Assembly (NCBI GenBank): GCA_023393235.1
Contig: JAEWMH010000046.1
Coordinates: 8,470 to 72,469, forward strand
Direction of reading: 5' to 3'
DNA length: 64,000 nucleotides
Source: Bacillota bacterium
Lineage (GTDB): Bacteria; Bacillota; Bacilli; Paenibacillales; NBRC-103111
In this document: positions 25,047 to 33,308 of the stretch, one piece after another
Layout of the letters: every line of letters starts with the position of its first letter
How positions within the stretch are numbered: the stretch's first letter is position 1
Translations under genes and position numbers: made by a program
Notes under the pieces: model-generated
Database searches by the model: none
Told to the model about the DNA's origin: nothing
What the model saw: the letters and a program-made list of their open reading frames with translations, nothing else

Positions 25047-25080
25047 AGAAAGGACAGGGAGGGCGCCCCTGTCCTTCTTT
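25047..25080. terminator. Bidirectional terminator
   Basis: AAAGGACAGG, loop, CCTGTCCTT followed by CTTTATTTT, between convergent genes. Confidence 0.8.
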
Positions 25081-25699
25081 ATTTTGTGGAGCTTAGTACA
25101 AACAGAGACGCATCATGGCCCATAAATAGTTTTCTCCCCGTAAAAAAGGTCTTGGATTCGATATCCTTATATCCTATTTTTGTCATGGTGTCCGTCAATT
25201 CCGCTTGACTAAATCCGTTATGAACGACGTTCGAAACGACGTTCTCATTTTTATTAAAATCTACAATCAATAAATGTCCTCCTTCATTCAGAACATCGTA
25301 TAATTTGGAAAGGACGAATTCGACATCATGGATATGGAGCAGAACCTGCGCCATAAAAATAACATCCATACATAAATCAGGCAGACGATCCTTTTCAATA
25401 TCAATACATAATGTCTGTGCATGTTGAATCTGGAGGTCAGAGATTTTTTGTCTGATTTGATTAATCATATTGGGTGAGGCGTCCATGAAGAGCATTGATT
25501 CAAACTCATTCAACAGGTTCAGTCCGACAAGACCGGTTCCACAACCAAAATCAGCTGCCTTTTTGCTTTTAGCACCAACGATATAGTCACGGATGGCATC
25601 TGATGAGATCTTTGCCATTTGGGTCCTTCCAGGCGTGTCATACATTTTTGCGATCATCTCAAATTTGTCTGTATTTCCCACCCCACATCGCTCCTCCAT
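25079..25699 (-). CDS. SAM-dependent class I methyltransferase
   Basis: 206 residues from MEERCGVGNTDKF (GAGAGGG before it). Motif I is AADFGCGTGLVGLNLL near residue 55; LFMDASPNM and DVIFMAQVLLHIHDV follow, as in UbiE/Tam-like methyltransferases. Substrate unknown. Its ribosome site lies within the end of a truncated MFS gene, so it now reads from sequence that once belonged to another gene. Confidence 0.85.
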   Translation of the reverse strand: MEERCGVGNTDKFEMIAKMYDTPGRTQMAKISSDAIRDYIVGAKSKKAADFGCGTGLVGLNLLNEFESMLFMDASPNMINQIRQKISDLQIQHAQTLCIDIEKDRLPDLCMDVIFMAQVLLHIHDVEFVLSKLYDVLNEGGHLLIVDFNKNENVVSNVVHNGFSQAELTDTMTKIGYKDIESKTFFTGRKLFMGHDASLFVLSSTK

Positions 25700-25700
25700 A

Positions 25701-25847
25701 TTATGCTGCCCTCTCTTCAACTGGCTGTTTCCCTTTGCGCAGGAAAAGACCGATGACTAACGCAACGAGCGCAACTGAAAATCCAAACCAGAAGGCATGG
25801 TTTATGCCTACTGCCAATCCCTTAGCCATTTCCCCCAAAGACTGGGA
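25701..25847 (-). pseudogene. 3' remnant of an EmrB/QacA-type MFS transporter
   Basis: About 48 C-terminal codons: GINHAFWFGFSVALVALVIG then LFLRKGKQPVEERAA-stop, the last membrane helix and basic tail of a 14-helix drug exporter. The rest is missing; at about 25848 the sequence switches to a plus-strand HxlR fragment. Confidence 0.65.
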
Positions 25848-25849
25848 CG

Positions 25850-26032
25850 ATTACGTATAAAATGCTGAGTTCACAGCTCAAGGAGCTGGAGCAGGATGGA
25901 ATGGTGGAACGGAAAGAATATCCCCAAGTCCCTCCAAAAGTTGAGTACCGGCTTACCGATAAATCGAAAACCCTGCTCCCCATTCTGGAAGGATTATGTG
26001 AGTGGGGAGCGCATCACCAACCGCCAAATTAA
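25850..26032 (+). pseudogene. 3' remnant of an HxlR-family regulator
   Basis: ITYKMLSSQLKELEQDGMVE and VPPKVEYRLTDKSKTLLPIL, then LCEWGAHH, are the recognition helix, wing and C-terminal helix of HxlR proteins. The first part of the domain is absent. Head-to-head with the MFS remnant, it mirrors the OYE/Lrp scar at 17.87 kb. Confidence 0.75.
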
Positions 26033-26036
26033 AAAA

Positions 26037-26064
26037 GATGTATGACAACGGCCTGTCATACATC
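26037..26064 (+). terminator. Hairpin after the HxlR remnant
   Basis: GATGTATGACA, loop ACGGCC, TGTCATACATC. No strong T run follows on the plus strand. Confidence 0.55.
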
Positions 26065-26085
26065 TGATGTCTTATTAAATCTGCG

Positions 26086-26106
26086 TCATTGGTGATACGC
26101 TTCACC
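26086..26106 (-). repeat. rlmH 3'-end copy (copy 5)
   Basis: Reverse strand GGTGAAGCGTATCACCAATGA encodes GEAYHQ-stop in the rlmH frame. The GEAYH wording is that of the staphylococcal rlmH end. It lies just after the TetR stop, in the spacer. Confidence 0.65.
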
Positions 26107-26118
26107 GCAGCACCCTTC

Positions 26119-27003
26119 TCACTCTTCCAGGACAATTTGCTTCAACTGAATGACCGGACTTCTCAGCTCCTGTTCTTGTTCCAAGTAGGCGCAAAGTGCC
26201 TGAATGAGCGATCTCTTGGGCTGAGCCTGAGAGATCTCCGTCCCCAGCAATTGAACAATCTCTTGCAGCTCCCTCCGCCGAGCGAGCCCGCCGGGCCAAG
26301 CCTCAAGCAGCGCGGTCACTCTGCCGAACAATTCTTCGACCATTCGTTCTTTTTCGTTATTCCAGTCCATTGAATCGGAATGAATAAATGTTGTGAAAGC
26401 GGTTTGGCCAAGCAGCCCCTTCGATCCTGGCCTAGACATATGTTCGACAAGCGCATCCATTTTATCGACGATGAACCAAGCAGTATCCTCTATCGACAGC
26501 AGCTTCACCTCGAGGATGATGCGCTGCAGATAGTCCTTCAGGATCGCGCGGTATATAAAAATGAGATCCCAAAGAAACGGTTCGATTCTCTCCCCATAAA
26601 CTTCAAGCAGCCAGCATCTATGCCACTCCATCATACGGGCGCGAGCATGATTCCTTAGTAAACGGAAAGTTGCGTATTGCGTAATAGGAAGATCTGTGAA
26701 GTCAACCATAATGTGACGGTATTCAATAAAATACTGAAAGCGAAAAACAATTTGATTGACGAGCCGCTCCTTGGGAGTACCCGTCTCGGTTTGTTTCAGA
26801 TGCTCTGCCCGATCAAAATAAACCGTCTGGCACTCGTCGAAAACCGCGCACAATAAGTCCTCTTTGGACGGAAAATATTTGTACACCGAGCCCTTTGCAA
26901 TGGAACAGTCCTGAGCAATTTCCTGAATGGAGGTTGCCAGAAATCCTTTTTCTTTAAACATCTTAGAAGCCGAACGAATGATATCCTGTTTAGTTACACT
27001 CAT
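26119..27003 (-). CDS. TetR-family regulator
   Basis: 294 residues, long for the family. Helix-turn-helix: TKQDIIRSASKMFKEKGFLATSIQEIAQDCSIAKGSVYKYFPSKEDLL. The C-terminal domain is extended (residues 50-290) and ends in EQELRSPVIQLKQIVLEE. Start ATG 27003 has GAGGGA nine bases ahead; a GTG at 27009 is possible. Divergent from the isochorismatase-like gene, its likely target. Confidence 0.87.
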   Translation of the reverse strand: MSVTKQDIIRSASKMFKEKGFLATSIQEIAQDCSIAKGSVYKYFPSKEDLLCAVFDECQTVYFDRAEHLKQTETGTPKERLVNQIVFRFQYFIEYRHIMVDFTDLPITQYATFRLLRNHARARMMEWHRCWLLEVYGERIEPFLWDLIFIYRAILKDYLQRIILEVKLLSIEDTAWFIVDKMDALVEHMSRPGSKGLLGQTAFTTFIHSDSMDWNNEKERMVEELFGRVTALLEAWPGGLARRRELQEIVQLLGTEISQAQPKRSLIQALCAYLEQEQELRSPVIQLKQIVLEE

Positions 27004-27137
27004 CCTCACGTATCCCTCACTTGACAACTTTAAACTCATAGTACAAAATTATGAACATAGAGTCAATTGACCCCTTTTTCAAAATATTGAACTATAGGTC
27101 GCGTTGGGGCAAACTCGATTCCTAAGGTGGAGTGTGA

Positions 27138-27722
27138 TTGATCATGGAAGAACTTTTGTTTCATTTTCCTAAGACGGCATTAATCGTCATCGACTTGCAA
27201 AAGTGGCTTGGAACCCAGTATGCCCCTCACCCGGCAGAGCAAGTCGTCACCCGCGCCGCCACTATGGTTCAAGCATTCCGCGAAGCAGGCGCATTCGTTG
27301 GGCTTGTTCGCGTATCCACGAAAGACTTCAAAGATATGCCTCGTCCGTTGCTGGATCAAGCTCCACCCGCCCTGAATCTGGTGCCTGGATGGGATGAAAT
27401 TGTACCCGAGATTGGAGTCGCGGACACCGATCATGTCATTACCAAGCGCCAATGTGGAGCCTTTTACGGAACGGACTTGGATCTGCAGCTGCGTCGGCGG
27501 GGCATCACGACAATCGTGCTTTGCGGCATTGCTTCTGGTATCGGCGTAGATACCACTGCGCGTGAAGCCTTCGCCCATGGGTATCAGGTCATTTTTGCAT
27601 CAGATGCCATGACCGGCTTCAGCGAGGAAGAACATGAACACGTCATGAAGGCCATCTTCCCGCGGATTGGCAGAATCCGCTCCACCGAGGACATTCTTGC
27701 TTGCGCCGCGCTTCAATCTTAA
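27138..27722 (+). CDS. Isochorismatase-family cysteine-hydrolase-like protein
   Basis: About 194 residues. The fold motifs are ALIVIDLQKWL (catalytic Asp), ITKRQCGAFYGTDL (Lys) and VLCGIASGIGVDTTAREAF. In nicotinamidase-type enzymes the motif near that last site contains a nucleophilic Cys; here the position reads Gly (SGIGV), as in isochorismatase-like members, so a thiol mechanism is unlikely. TTG at 27138 fits the AAGGTGGAG site best; ATG at 27144 is the alternative. Confidence 0.85.
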   Translation: MIMEELLFHFPKTALIVIDLQKWLGTQYAPHPAEQVVTRAATMVQAFREAGAFVGLVRVSTKDFKDMPRPLLDQAPPALNLVPGWDEIVPEIGVADTDHVITKRQCGAFYGTDLDLQLRRRGITTIVLCGIASGIGVDTTAREAFAHGYQVIFASDAMTGFSEEEHEHVMKAIFPRIGRIRSTEDILACAALQS

Positions 27723-27726
27723 GAAA

Positions 27727-27776
27727 AGGCTGTGACAGGCAACTTACTCCTAACCTGTCACAGCCCTCTCTTTTTG
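27727..27776 (+). terminator. Terminator after the isochorismatase gene
   Basis: GGCTGTGACAGG, long loop, CCTGTCACAGCC, then CTCTCTTTTTG. Confidence 0.85.
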
Positions 27777-27778
27777 CC

Positions 27779-27808
27779 TCATTTGTGATACGGTTCAGCG
27801 TATCATCT
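27779..27808 (-). repeat. rlmH 3'-end copy (copy 4)
   Basis: Reverse strand GAACCGTATCACAAATGA encodes EPYHK-stop, preceded by GATGATACGCT, an inverted copy of part of the core. The flank AGATGATACG is shared with copy 2 at 30.47 kb. Confidence 0.75.
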
Positions 27809-27870
27809 CATGGGTGTAATTTTTTACGTCGCGGCTCATGATTATAAGCGCCTAGCCTTCGCAGGCATGA

Positions 27871-27926
27871 AAAACCCCCTCGAATTCACAGTGATTAATT
27901 GATTTTCCACTGTTATCGTGAGGGGG
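27871..27926 (-). terminator. Long imperfect hairpin after the DUF2249 operon
   Basis: Arms CCCCCTC and GAGGGGG enclose a second stem CACAGTG/CACTGT; on the reverse strand it is followed by TTTTTCATG. It ends the three-gene operon starting at 28873. Confidence 0.65.
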
Positions 27927-27958
27927 CATCTTATGACGCCTACCAAAACCTATCTTAT

Positions 27959-28318
27959 TCACTGATTCAATAGATACTTCCCTTCTTCTGCAGCCTTCAG
28001 AAATTCGCCGAGGGGTAAGAGTTCATCTTCCTGCATGGGTTTAGGCCGAATGCTTACATATCCATCCTCTGATTCCAGGGTCTCGGTACCGATGAGAGAC
28101 TTTACAACGGAAAGGCCCCATAAGAGGGAGGGATCCTGAATCTCGTGTATTTTTACCTGCTGTTTGACGTTGTAAACATCCTCATAGCCCATGAAAGATA
28201 ATACAATCACATGCTGAACCTGATGACTATTAGACAGGACAAAAACCCTTCGATATCCATGAGGGACATGACCAACAGGCAGCCAGCTTACGACAAGCGG
28301 TTCTTTACACACGTCCAA
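27959..28318 (-). CDS. Uncharacterised protein, third gene of the FNR-box operon
   Basis: Up to 119 residues; family not recognised. TTG at 28318 overlaps the DUF2249 gene end by 14 bases, and a GTG two codons on is also possible; neither has a strong ribosome site, so coupling to the gene before is likely. The sequence is mixed alpha/beta (GYRRVFVLSNSHQVQHVIVL, SLLWGLSVVKSLIG) and without membrane segments. Its placement suggests a role in the anaerobic or nitrosative response. Confidence 0.6.
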   Translation of the reverse strand: MDVCKEPLVVSWLPVGHVPHGYRRVFVLSNSHQVQHVIVLSFMGYEDVYNVKQQVKIHEIQDPSLLWGLSVVKSLIGTETLESEDGYVSIRPKPMQEDELLPLGEFLKAAEEGKYLLNQ

Positions 28319-28538
28319 TTTTCACACGGAAGGTGACCGGTCCTTGTTCAATGTATTCCCATGTAAATTGATTAGGCCGTTCAATTCCAAATTGGAAATA
28401 TAACGGTTTGGGATCATGGTCATTGATCAACAACATCGCTTCTCCGGATTGCAGCGCATCAAAGGTTTCGAAAATAACCTTATGTTTAATTTGTGGCGGG
28501 TATTCCGTTGCATTTACTGTGGATTTATAGTTTTCCAT
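28305..28538 (-). CDS. DUF2249 domain protein
   Basis: 77 residues: PPQIKHKVIFETFDALQSGE, LLINDHDPKPLYFQF and a closing GPVTFRVKIGRV give the DUF2249 pattern, related to the TusA/SirA fold. These small proteins occur with hemerythrin and denitrification genes. ATG 28538 follows AGGAGGAAAGACC. Second gene of the operon with an FNR/CRP-type site. Confidence 0.85.
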   Translation of the reverse strand: MENYKSTVNATEYPPQIKHKVIFETFDALQSGEAMLLINDHDPKPLYFQFGIERPNQFTWEYIEQGPVTFRVKIGRV

Positions 28539-28558
28539 GGTCTTTCCTCCTAAAATAA

Positions 28559-28873
28559 TTATTTTGCACAATGCTCATGATACAGGGTGGAGATGACACC
28601 AAAGAATGCATAATAAAATTCTTCTGGAGCAACTAATCGGAAATGACCCACCTCATCGCAAGAAAAGTTAAGGGCCTTTTCCAATAAGCGATACGTGGAG
28701 TAGGCATAGAAGCAAAAGTACTTATACTCGAATTTGGGCATTTTTTCATAGATGACTGAAATTTCTTCTTTGTATTGGTCGATATTTTTTATTGCCTCTT
28801 TAACGATCGTTTCAATATCCTCAAGGCTTGCTTCGAGCAGCAACTCATTGTTTTCTATGCGGACATTTGCCAT
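28559..28873 (-). CDS. Uncharacterised small helical protein
   Basis: 104 residues, not assigned to a family. Mostly helical (LEDIETIVKEAIKNIDQYKE), aromatic-rich (KFEYKYFCFYAYSTYRLL), ending FYYAFFGVISTLYHEHCAK with a His/Cys cluster at the C-terminus that could bind metal. First gene after the FNR/CRP-type promoter; 20 bp before the DUF2249 start. ATG at 28873 follows AGGGGTGATATAAA. Confidence 0.65.
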   Translation of the reverse strand: MANVRIENNELLLEASLEDIETIVKEAIKNIDQYKEEISVIYEKMPKFEYKYFCFYAYSTYRLLEKALNFSCDEVGHFRLVAPEEFYYAFFGVISTLYHEHCAK

Positions 28874-28938
28874 TTTATATCACCCCTATCCTATTCAAAG
28901 TATCCTGCCGGGTACTGTTAACTTCTTTACTCATCATT

Positions 28939-28980
28939 ATTCTAATGGATGTACCTTTATAGTTTGTGATCTCTGTCACA
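28939..28980 (-). promoter_or_regulatory. FNR/CRP-type class II promoter
   Basis: TGTGATCTCTGTCACA (28965-28980) is a perfect TGTGA-N6-TCACA palindrome, the consensus of Bacillus Fnr and of CRP. On the reverse strand a -10 TAGAAT lies at 28944-28939, which puts the palindrome centre close to -41. It drives the three-gene DUF2249 operon. The Crp/Fnr protein encoded at 29.8-30.4 kb may or may not be the regulator. Confidence 0.7.
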
Positions 28981-28987
28981 TTTAGCG

Positions 28988-29054
28988 AATTGCTGTTATT
29001 TCGGCATATCGATCACGGGACGCTTTCTCCACGCTATATGTAACGGCAAGTTTG
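28988..29054 (-). repeat. Element junction: terminal motif plus decayed rlmH-end copy (copy 3)
   Basis: Reverse strand AACTTGCCGTTACA (29052-29039), then AGCGTGGAGAA, degraded core, and AAATAACAGCAATT (29001-28988). The first two parts match the 35.44 kb copy at the same spacing (3-nt gap). The motif at 29039 is the left inverted repeat of the DUF4386/Crp module. Confidence 0.7.
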
Positions 29055-29138
29055 GCTCGGCACTTATCTTAAGTCAATGAATACATACCACACACACAGT
29101 AATATGAGATTAACTTTTATACCTAAGGAGGTTCTAGT

Positions 29139-29852
29139 ATGGGGAGTACCATCAATCCAAGCATGCAACAACGAACAGCCGCACTGACGGCAGGAACATC
29201 ATTGATTGTTATGGCATTGGCCGCTTTTTTCTCTTTTGGCTATGCGCATGGAACGCTTGTCAACCTCAAGGATGCGGACGCCACATTGAATCATCTTCTA
29301 TCATCCAGCATCCTGTTCAAGGCAGAAATCGTAGGATGGCTGATTATATTGATTTGCGACATCATTGTGGCTTGGGCATTTTACATTTTTCTAAAGCCCT
29401 ATCATCATCATCTGTCCTTGCTCGGTGCGTGGTTCCGCTTAATCTATACGGCGATTCTAGGCGCGGCCATACTGAATTTGCTCATCGCCATGATTCTCAC
29501 GGGTCAAACGAACGTTCAATTTGTATTGGAGGCTCCTCAACAACAAGCGCAAGTCATGGTATCACTAGCCGCCTTTGAATCCACATGGTCATTCGGATTG
29601 ATCATCTTTGGCGGACATCTGTTGGTCACCGGCCTGGTGGCTTACAAAGCCGACCCGATCCCGCGGTGGATTAGCATCTTATTGTTAATTGCGGCATTCG
29701 GCTATATGTTCACACATCTCGTATCAATAGTATCTGCACAAGAGAATAAGGCCCTTGAGATCCTGACAATGATTCTTACTGTGCCGATGACAATCGGTGA
29801 ATTGGGCTTTGGGTTATGGTTGTTGTTTAGAGGTGGGAAATCCGTTTCTTGA
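29139..29852 (+). CDS. DUF4386-domain membrane protein
   Basis: 237 residues, about six membrane helices (LIVMALAAFFSFGYAHGTL, AEIVGWLIILICDIIVAWAF, WSFGLIIFGGHLLVTGLVAY). The family pattern fits DUF4386; function unknown. ATG follows AAGGAGGTTCTAGT, an ideal ribosome site. The 3' end overlaps the convergent Crp/Fnr gene by 26 bp. Together they make a two-gene module bounded by inverted repeats. Confidence 0.85.
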   Translation: MGSTINPSMQQRTAALTAGTSLIVMALAAFFSFGYAHGTLVNLKDADATLNHLLSSSILFKAEIVGWLIILICDIIVAWAFYIFLKPYHHHLSLLGAWFRLIYTAILGAAILNLLIAMILTGQTNVQFVLEAPQQQAQVMVSLAAFESTWSFGLIIFGGHLLVTGLVAYKADPIPRWISILLLIAAFGYMFTHLVSIVSAQENKALEILTMILTVPMTIGELGFGLWLLFRGGKSVS

Positions 29853-30405
29853 TTCTGCTAAGGGATTCCGGCGTAACCCCGAGAAAGCTTGCCAACTGAT
29901 GTTGGGGAACACGGTCGATAAGGCCAGGTCTTTTATACAGCAGAGATTTGAATCGTTCTTCGGGCGAAGAAGCAATGAAGTTGGCGAAGTCCTCTTGTAC
30001 ACTCCCGAAGATCTCCACGGTCATTCGGTTCGTCATGGATTCTAATCCCGGGTATTTATTGTAGGTATCGTTAATCGTTGCTAGGTCGCCGACAACCAAT
30101 ACACAATCCTCAAGACATGTCAGCGTATACTTGGATGTTTTGCTCTCCGAGTGCTCGTTATAGATGACGACTGCTTGCTCTTCCGTATAGAAATTGCTGG
30201 TGACCTCTCTTCCTAACGCATCTACAGCATACTGCCGAATACAGCCTTTCAGTACGAAATAACACTTCGTGGGGACGTCTCCTTGCCAAAGAAGAATCGT
30301 TCCCTTCTTATACTCCTCGACTCGAATCTCACTCGCAATCACCTGTTGCTCTTCTTCGCTAAACGAAGTGTATTTCGCCAGATATTTGAATAATATCCCC
30401 TTCAA
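29827..30405 (-). CDS. Crp/Fnr-family regulator
   Basis: 192 residues from TTG 30405 (GGGAGGG eight bases before); the longer TTG start at 30447 lacks a site. Cyclic-nucleotide-binding-like beta roll: YKKGTILLWQGDVPTKCYFVLKGCIRQY. C-terminal helix-turn-helix: VPQHQLASFLGVTPESLSRIKKRI. The cysteines of FNR iron-sulfur sensing are absent, and the recognition helix differs from that of Fnr. It ends convergently inside the DUF4386 gene. Confidence 0.88.
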   Translation of the reverse strand: MKGILFKYLAKYTSFSEEEQQVIASEIRVEEYKKGTILLWQGDVPTKCYFVLKGCIRQYAVDALGREVTSNFYTEEQAVVIYNEHSESKTSKYTLTCLEDCVLVVGDLATINDTYNKYPGLESMTNRMTVEIFGSVQEDFANFIASSPEERFKSLLYKRPGLIDRVPQHQLASFLGVTPESLSRIKKRISHL

Positions 30406-30459
30406 CCTTGCTTCCCTCCCTTTGATTTGTTCAAGTCGTAGAATCAAGTCATAACATCT

Positions 30460-30496
30460 AACTTGCTGTTACTTGTGGTACGGGTCACCGTATCAT
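30460..30496 (-). repeat. rlmH 3'-end copy with right inverted repeat (copy 2)
   Basis: Reverse strand GGTGACCCGTACCACAAGTAA encodes GDPYHK-stop, running into GTAACAGCAAGTT (30472-30460). That motif is the inverse of TGTAACGGCAAGTT at 29.04 kb with one mismatch in 13, so copies 2 and 3 bound one module. Confidence 0.75.
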
Positions 30497-30612
30497 CTAT
30501 AAGCGAAATCGAAGGCTCCTGATAGGGTACCGCATCCGGATACGTTCAGCAAGATAACGTTGTATATTTTGCTTCGTGTCGGCATGAATCGGAACCAACT
30601 CCTATTATTAAT

Positions 30613-32010
30613 TTACTTGCCTGTGCTCGGTTTGTTCAATTGCCCTGAATACCGGAGCCGCACACTCATCAATACCAATACCAATGCGATTACCGTGAGG
30701 AAAACCCCAAGCAGTCGAAATCCTGCGAAGTTGAACGCATCTCCCATAATGATGCCTGTCAATAACGAAGATAAAATGGTACCGAAGTACCTCGATGTAT
30801 TGAATAGTCCGGATGCTACACCGGCCATCTCTTTTGAAGAGCTCTTAAATAAAGCTGCCTGCATACCAACGGCGTTCAGCCCGTTGCTAAATCCGAATAC
30901 AGCTAACGCCAGGCTCACAACGATAACTGGAGAAGTTTCCGTCCATGTCACGATCCATACCGAACCCAATGCCATCAGTAATGCCGATACGATCAATGAG
31001 GGTCTAGGTCCCGATTTATCGACCCACTTTCCCGCTATGGGAGATGCCATGATCGAGCTCAAGCCCAAAGTGAGCATCAGAATCCCTGTCTGGAATTCAC
31101 TGACATGGCGTACCATTTGCAAGTAAGATGGAATCCCGAAAAAGAGCGCATAATAAAGCAAGTTAACGAGCATGTATTGAATATTGACCCAAGTCATCGC
31201 TGGATATTTGGCGAAAGTGCGCAAAGGAATAAAGGGTGACGTCGTTTTTAACTCATGTCGAACGAATGTCCCCAGCGCCACAAGGCCAATCAATCCGACA
31301 ATCATATTCCACATGGAGGCATGTCCGGATGATTTAACCGACAGCAAGCTGACAAGCAAGGCGACCAAACCAACTGCGAAGAGCGAAATACCTGACACAT
31401 CAATCACACCCAGCCATTTGCGAAACGACATGTCGCGTGAGACCGAAGCTGCCGGTCCGTCCTTGGGAATCATCTTCCAGGCCAGCAGATAGCTGGCCAC
31501 CACGAACGGAATATTGACGATGAAGATCGCAGGCCAGTCCCACCATTGAATCAATACCCCTCCGGCAAAGGGGCCTATTGCCGCCGCACCGGATAGGAAA
31601 ATTGACAAGCCGGCCAGCGCGGCCGCTTGCTTTTCTGTAATGTGCACTCGTACAATCGCCATTCCACCCGCAATCAGCATACTCGTTCCGATCGATTGCA
31701 CAATTCGGGACACGATAAGCCATTCAAAGTTTGGAGAAAATGGAGCTAATACGGAAGAGAGCAAGGAAACAACTAGACCAGCAAGAAATATCTTCCTTCG
31801 GCCGAATAAATCACTAACCTTGCCCATGACAGGCTGGGCAATCGCACTGGTAATGTAAAAAGAAAAAACAATCCAGGAAACAGCCGTAAAATCAATGTTA
31901 TACACATGTTGCAGTCTGGTGATAGCAACAGAAATCATTGAGGAATTTAAAGGGTTTAGTAATATTCCCAATCCAACAGATACCATTAGCCACCTGCTGC
32001 TAGTATTCAT
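30613..32010 (-). CDS. MFS drug-efflux transporter (DHA2, EmrB/QacA type)
   Basis: 465 residues with 14 predicted membrane helices. Motif A appears as GKVSDLFGRRKIFLAGL near residue 63; the antiporter motif C region is GAAAIGPFAGGVLIQ. Proton-driven export of small molecules across the cytoplasmic membrane is expected. Divergent from a LysR gene that probably regulates it: an ATATCAT/ATGATAT inverted repeat lies in the spacer. ATG at 32010 follows a GGGGGGAC ribosome site. Confidence 0.9.
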   Translation of the reverse strand: MNTSSRWLMVSVGLGILLNPLNSSMISVAITRLQHVYNIDFTAVSWIVFSFYITSAIAQPVMGKVSDLFGRRKIFLAGLVVSLLSSVLAPFSPNFEWLIVSRIVQSIGTSMLIAGGMAIVRVHITEKQAAALAGLSIFLSGAAAIGPFAGGVLIQWWDWPAIFIVNIPFVVASYLLAWKMIPKDGPAASVSRDMSFRKWLGVIDVSGISLFAVGLVALLVSLLSVKSSGHASMWNMIVGLIGLVALGTFVRHELKTTSPFIPLRTFAKYPAMTWVNIQYMLVNLLYYALFFGIPSYLQMVRHVSEFQTGILMLTLGLSSIMASPIAGKWVDKSGPRPSLIVSALLMALGSVWIVTWTETSPVIVVSLALAVFGFSNGLNAVGMQAALFKSSSKEMAGVASGLFNTSRYFGTILSSLLTGIIMGDAFNFAGFRLLGVFLTVIALVLVLMSVRLRYSGQLNKPSTGK

Positions 32011-32124
32011 TTTTTGTCCCCCCTATGTTTGTTACATGAATATCATACTTGAAATCAATCATTCATTCTAACGCATTGTATGTTATGATATCATTGATTG
32101 GGAGGAATGATAGGAGGTTGGAAA

Positions 32125-33012
32125 GTGGAGCTGCTACAATTGCAATATTTTCTGGCGGTAGCTCGATTGGAACACGTGACCGAAGCTGCGCGAAGTCTAC
32201 ATGTAACCCAATCGTCGCTAAGCAAAACGATTCAACGCCTCGAAGAAGATTTGGGAGTCCCTCTATTTGATCGGTCAGGAAGGAAACTGCGATTGAATGA
32301 GTTTGGAAACAGATTCCTTCGCCGAGCGGAGAGAGCTTTGTTTGAATTGGAACAGGGGAAACAGGAGATTAACGACTTGTCCAGTGCAGAATTTGGCACG
32401 CTCGAGCTAGCGGTGACTGCTGCAAGCAAATTGCCCCAGATTCTACGAGAATTTCTAAATATCCGGCCTAATATTCAATTTCATGTGCAAATGCTGACCA
32501 CGCAGGAAATGATCACACTCTTACATCGAGGTGAAGTCGATTTTTGTTTGTCCTCCCCTCCGATCCAAGGAGAGGACATCGAATGTCAAGTTGTCTTCAT
32601 AGATCCTATCCTTGTAGCTGTCCCTCTCGGGCATCGTTTGGCGGACCGAAGCAGCGTATCCTTGACAGAACTTAAGGACGAATACTTTGTCGGTGTAAAA
32701 AGAGGCTATGGCACTCGCGATTTAGTGGACTCTATCTGCAAATCGGCTGGATTTTATCTTAAATATGTGTACGAGGGGGATGAACCTACAAGGTTAGTCA
32801 GTCTTGTAGAAGCCGAAATCGGCCTTGCCTTTATACCAAGCACAGCCAAGATGTCATGGGAAAAGATCAAATATATACCGATTGAAAATCACGAACTGGT
32901 ACGCGAAATCGCTTTGCTGTGGCATAAGAGTCGGTACATGTCACAAGCTGCTCTGGAGTTTCGCAAGGTCGTTCTGGATTATTTCGAGGTGCTATCCAAG
33001 CAGTCCATTTAA
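32125..33012 (+). CDS. LysR-family regulator
   Basis: 295 residues from GTG 32125, behind ATAGGAGG. LLQLQYFLAVARLEHVTEAARSLHVTQSSLSKTIQRLEEDLG is the LysR winged helix; the rest is the periplasmic-binding-protein-like effector domain (VDFCLSSPPIQGEDIECQ). Divergent from an MFS exporter gene, 114 bp between starts. Confidence 0.92.
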   Translation: MELLQLQYFLAVARLEHVTEAARSLHVTQSSLSKTIQRLEEDLGVPLFDRSGRKLRLNEFGNRFLRRAERALFELEQGKQEINDLSSAEFGTLELAVTAASKLPQILREFLNIRPNIQFHVQMLTTQEMITLLHRGEVDFCLSSPPIQGEDIECQVVFIDPILVAVPLGHRLADRSSVSLTELKDEYFVGVKRGYGTRDLVDSICKSAGFYLKYVYEGDEPTRLVSLVEAEIGLAFIPSTAKMSWEKIKYIPIENHELVREIALLWHKSRYMSQAALEFRKVVLDYFEVLSKQSI

Positions 33013-33300
33013 TCCTACAGTACGAGCGAATACGGGAGGAATCAGCAACCTCCGGCTTCTCCTCAAACGGGATTACTGCGGCTGTCATAACCCAAACATT
33101 ATCATCGAACAATTGGTTTGCGGGATTGTACCCGTTGCGCCTGAATTCCTCTTTCAGCCTCTCAAGAATCAGTTCATTCACCATGAGGAGATTGCCTATT
33201 ACGTTGCTGAGAGATACGGCTTTGCCTACGATCAAATCGTACATCAACAGAAAGAGCAAGACGAAAACTAAGAAACAAGAGCACAAAGGAAACTGAATCA
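33013..33300. other. Unassigned stretch between LysR and the GHKL ATPase
   Basis: Open frames exist on both strands: a plus frame ending QKEQDEN near 33271, and a minus frame with MVNELILERLKEEFRRNGYN. Neither has a convincing start, ribosome site or recognised family. It could be a gene remnant. Confidence 0.3.
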
Positions 33301-33308
33301 AGATAAAG

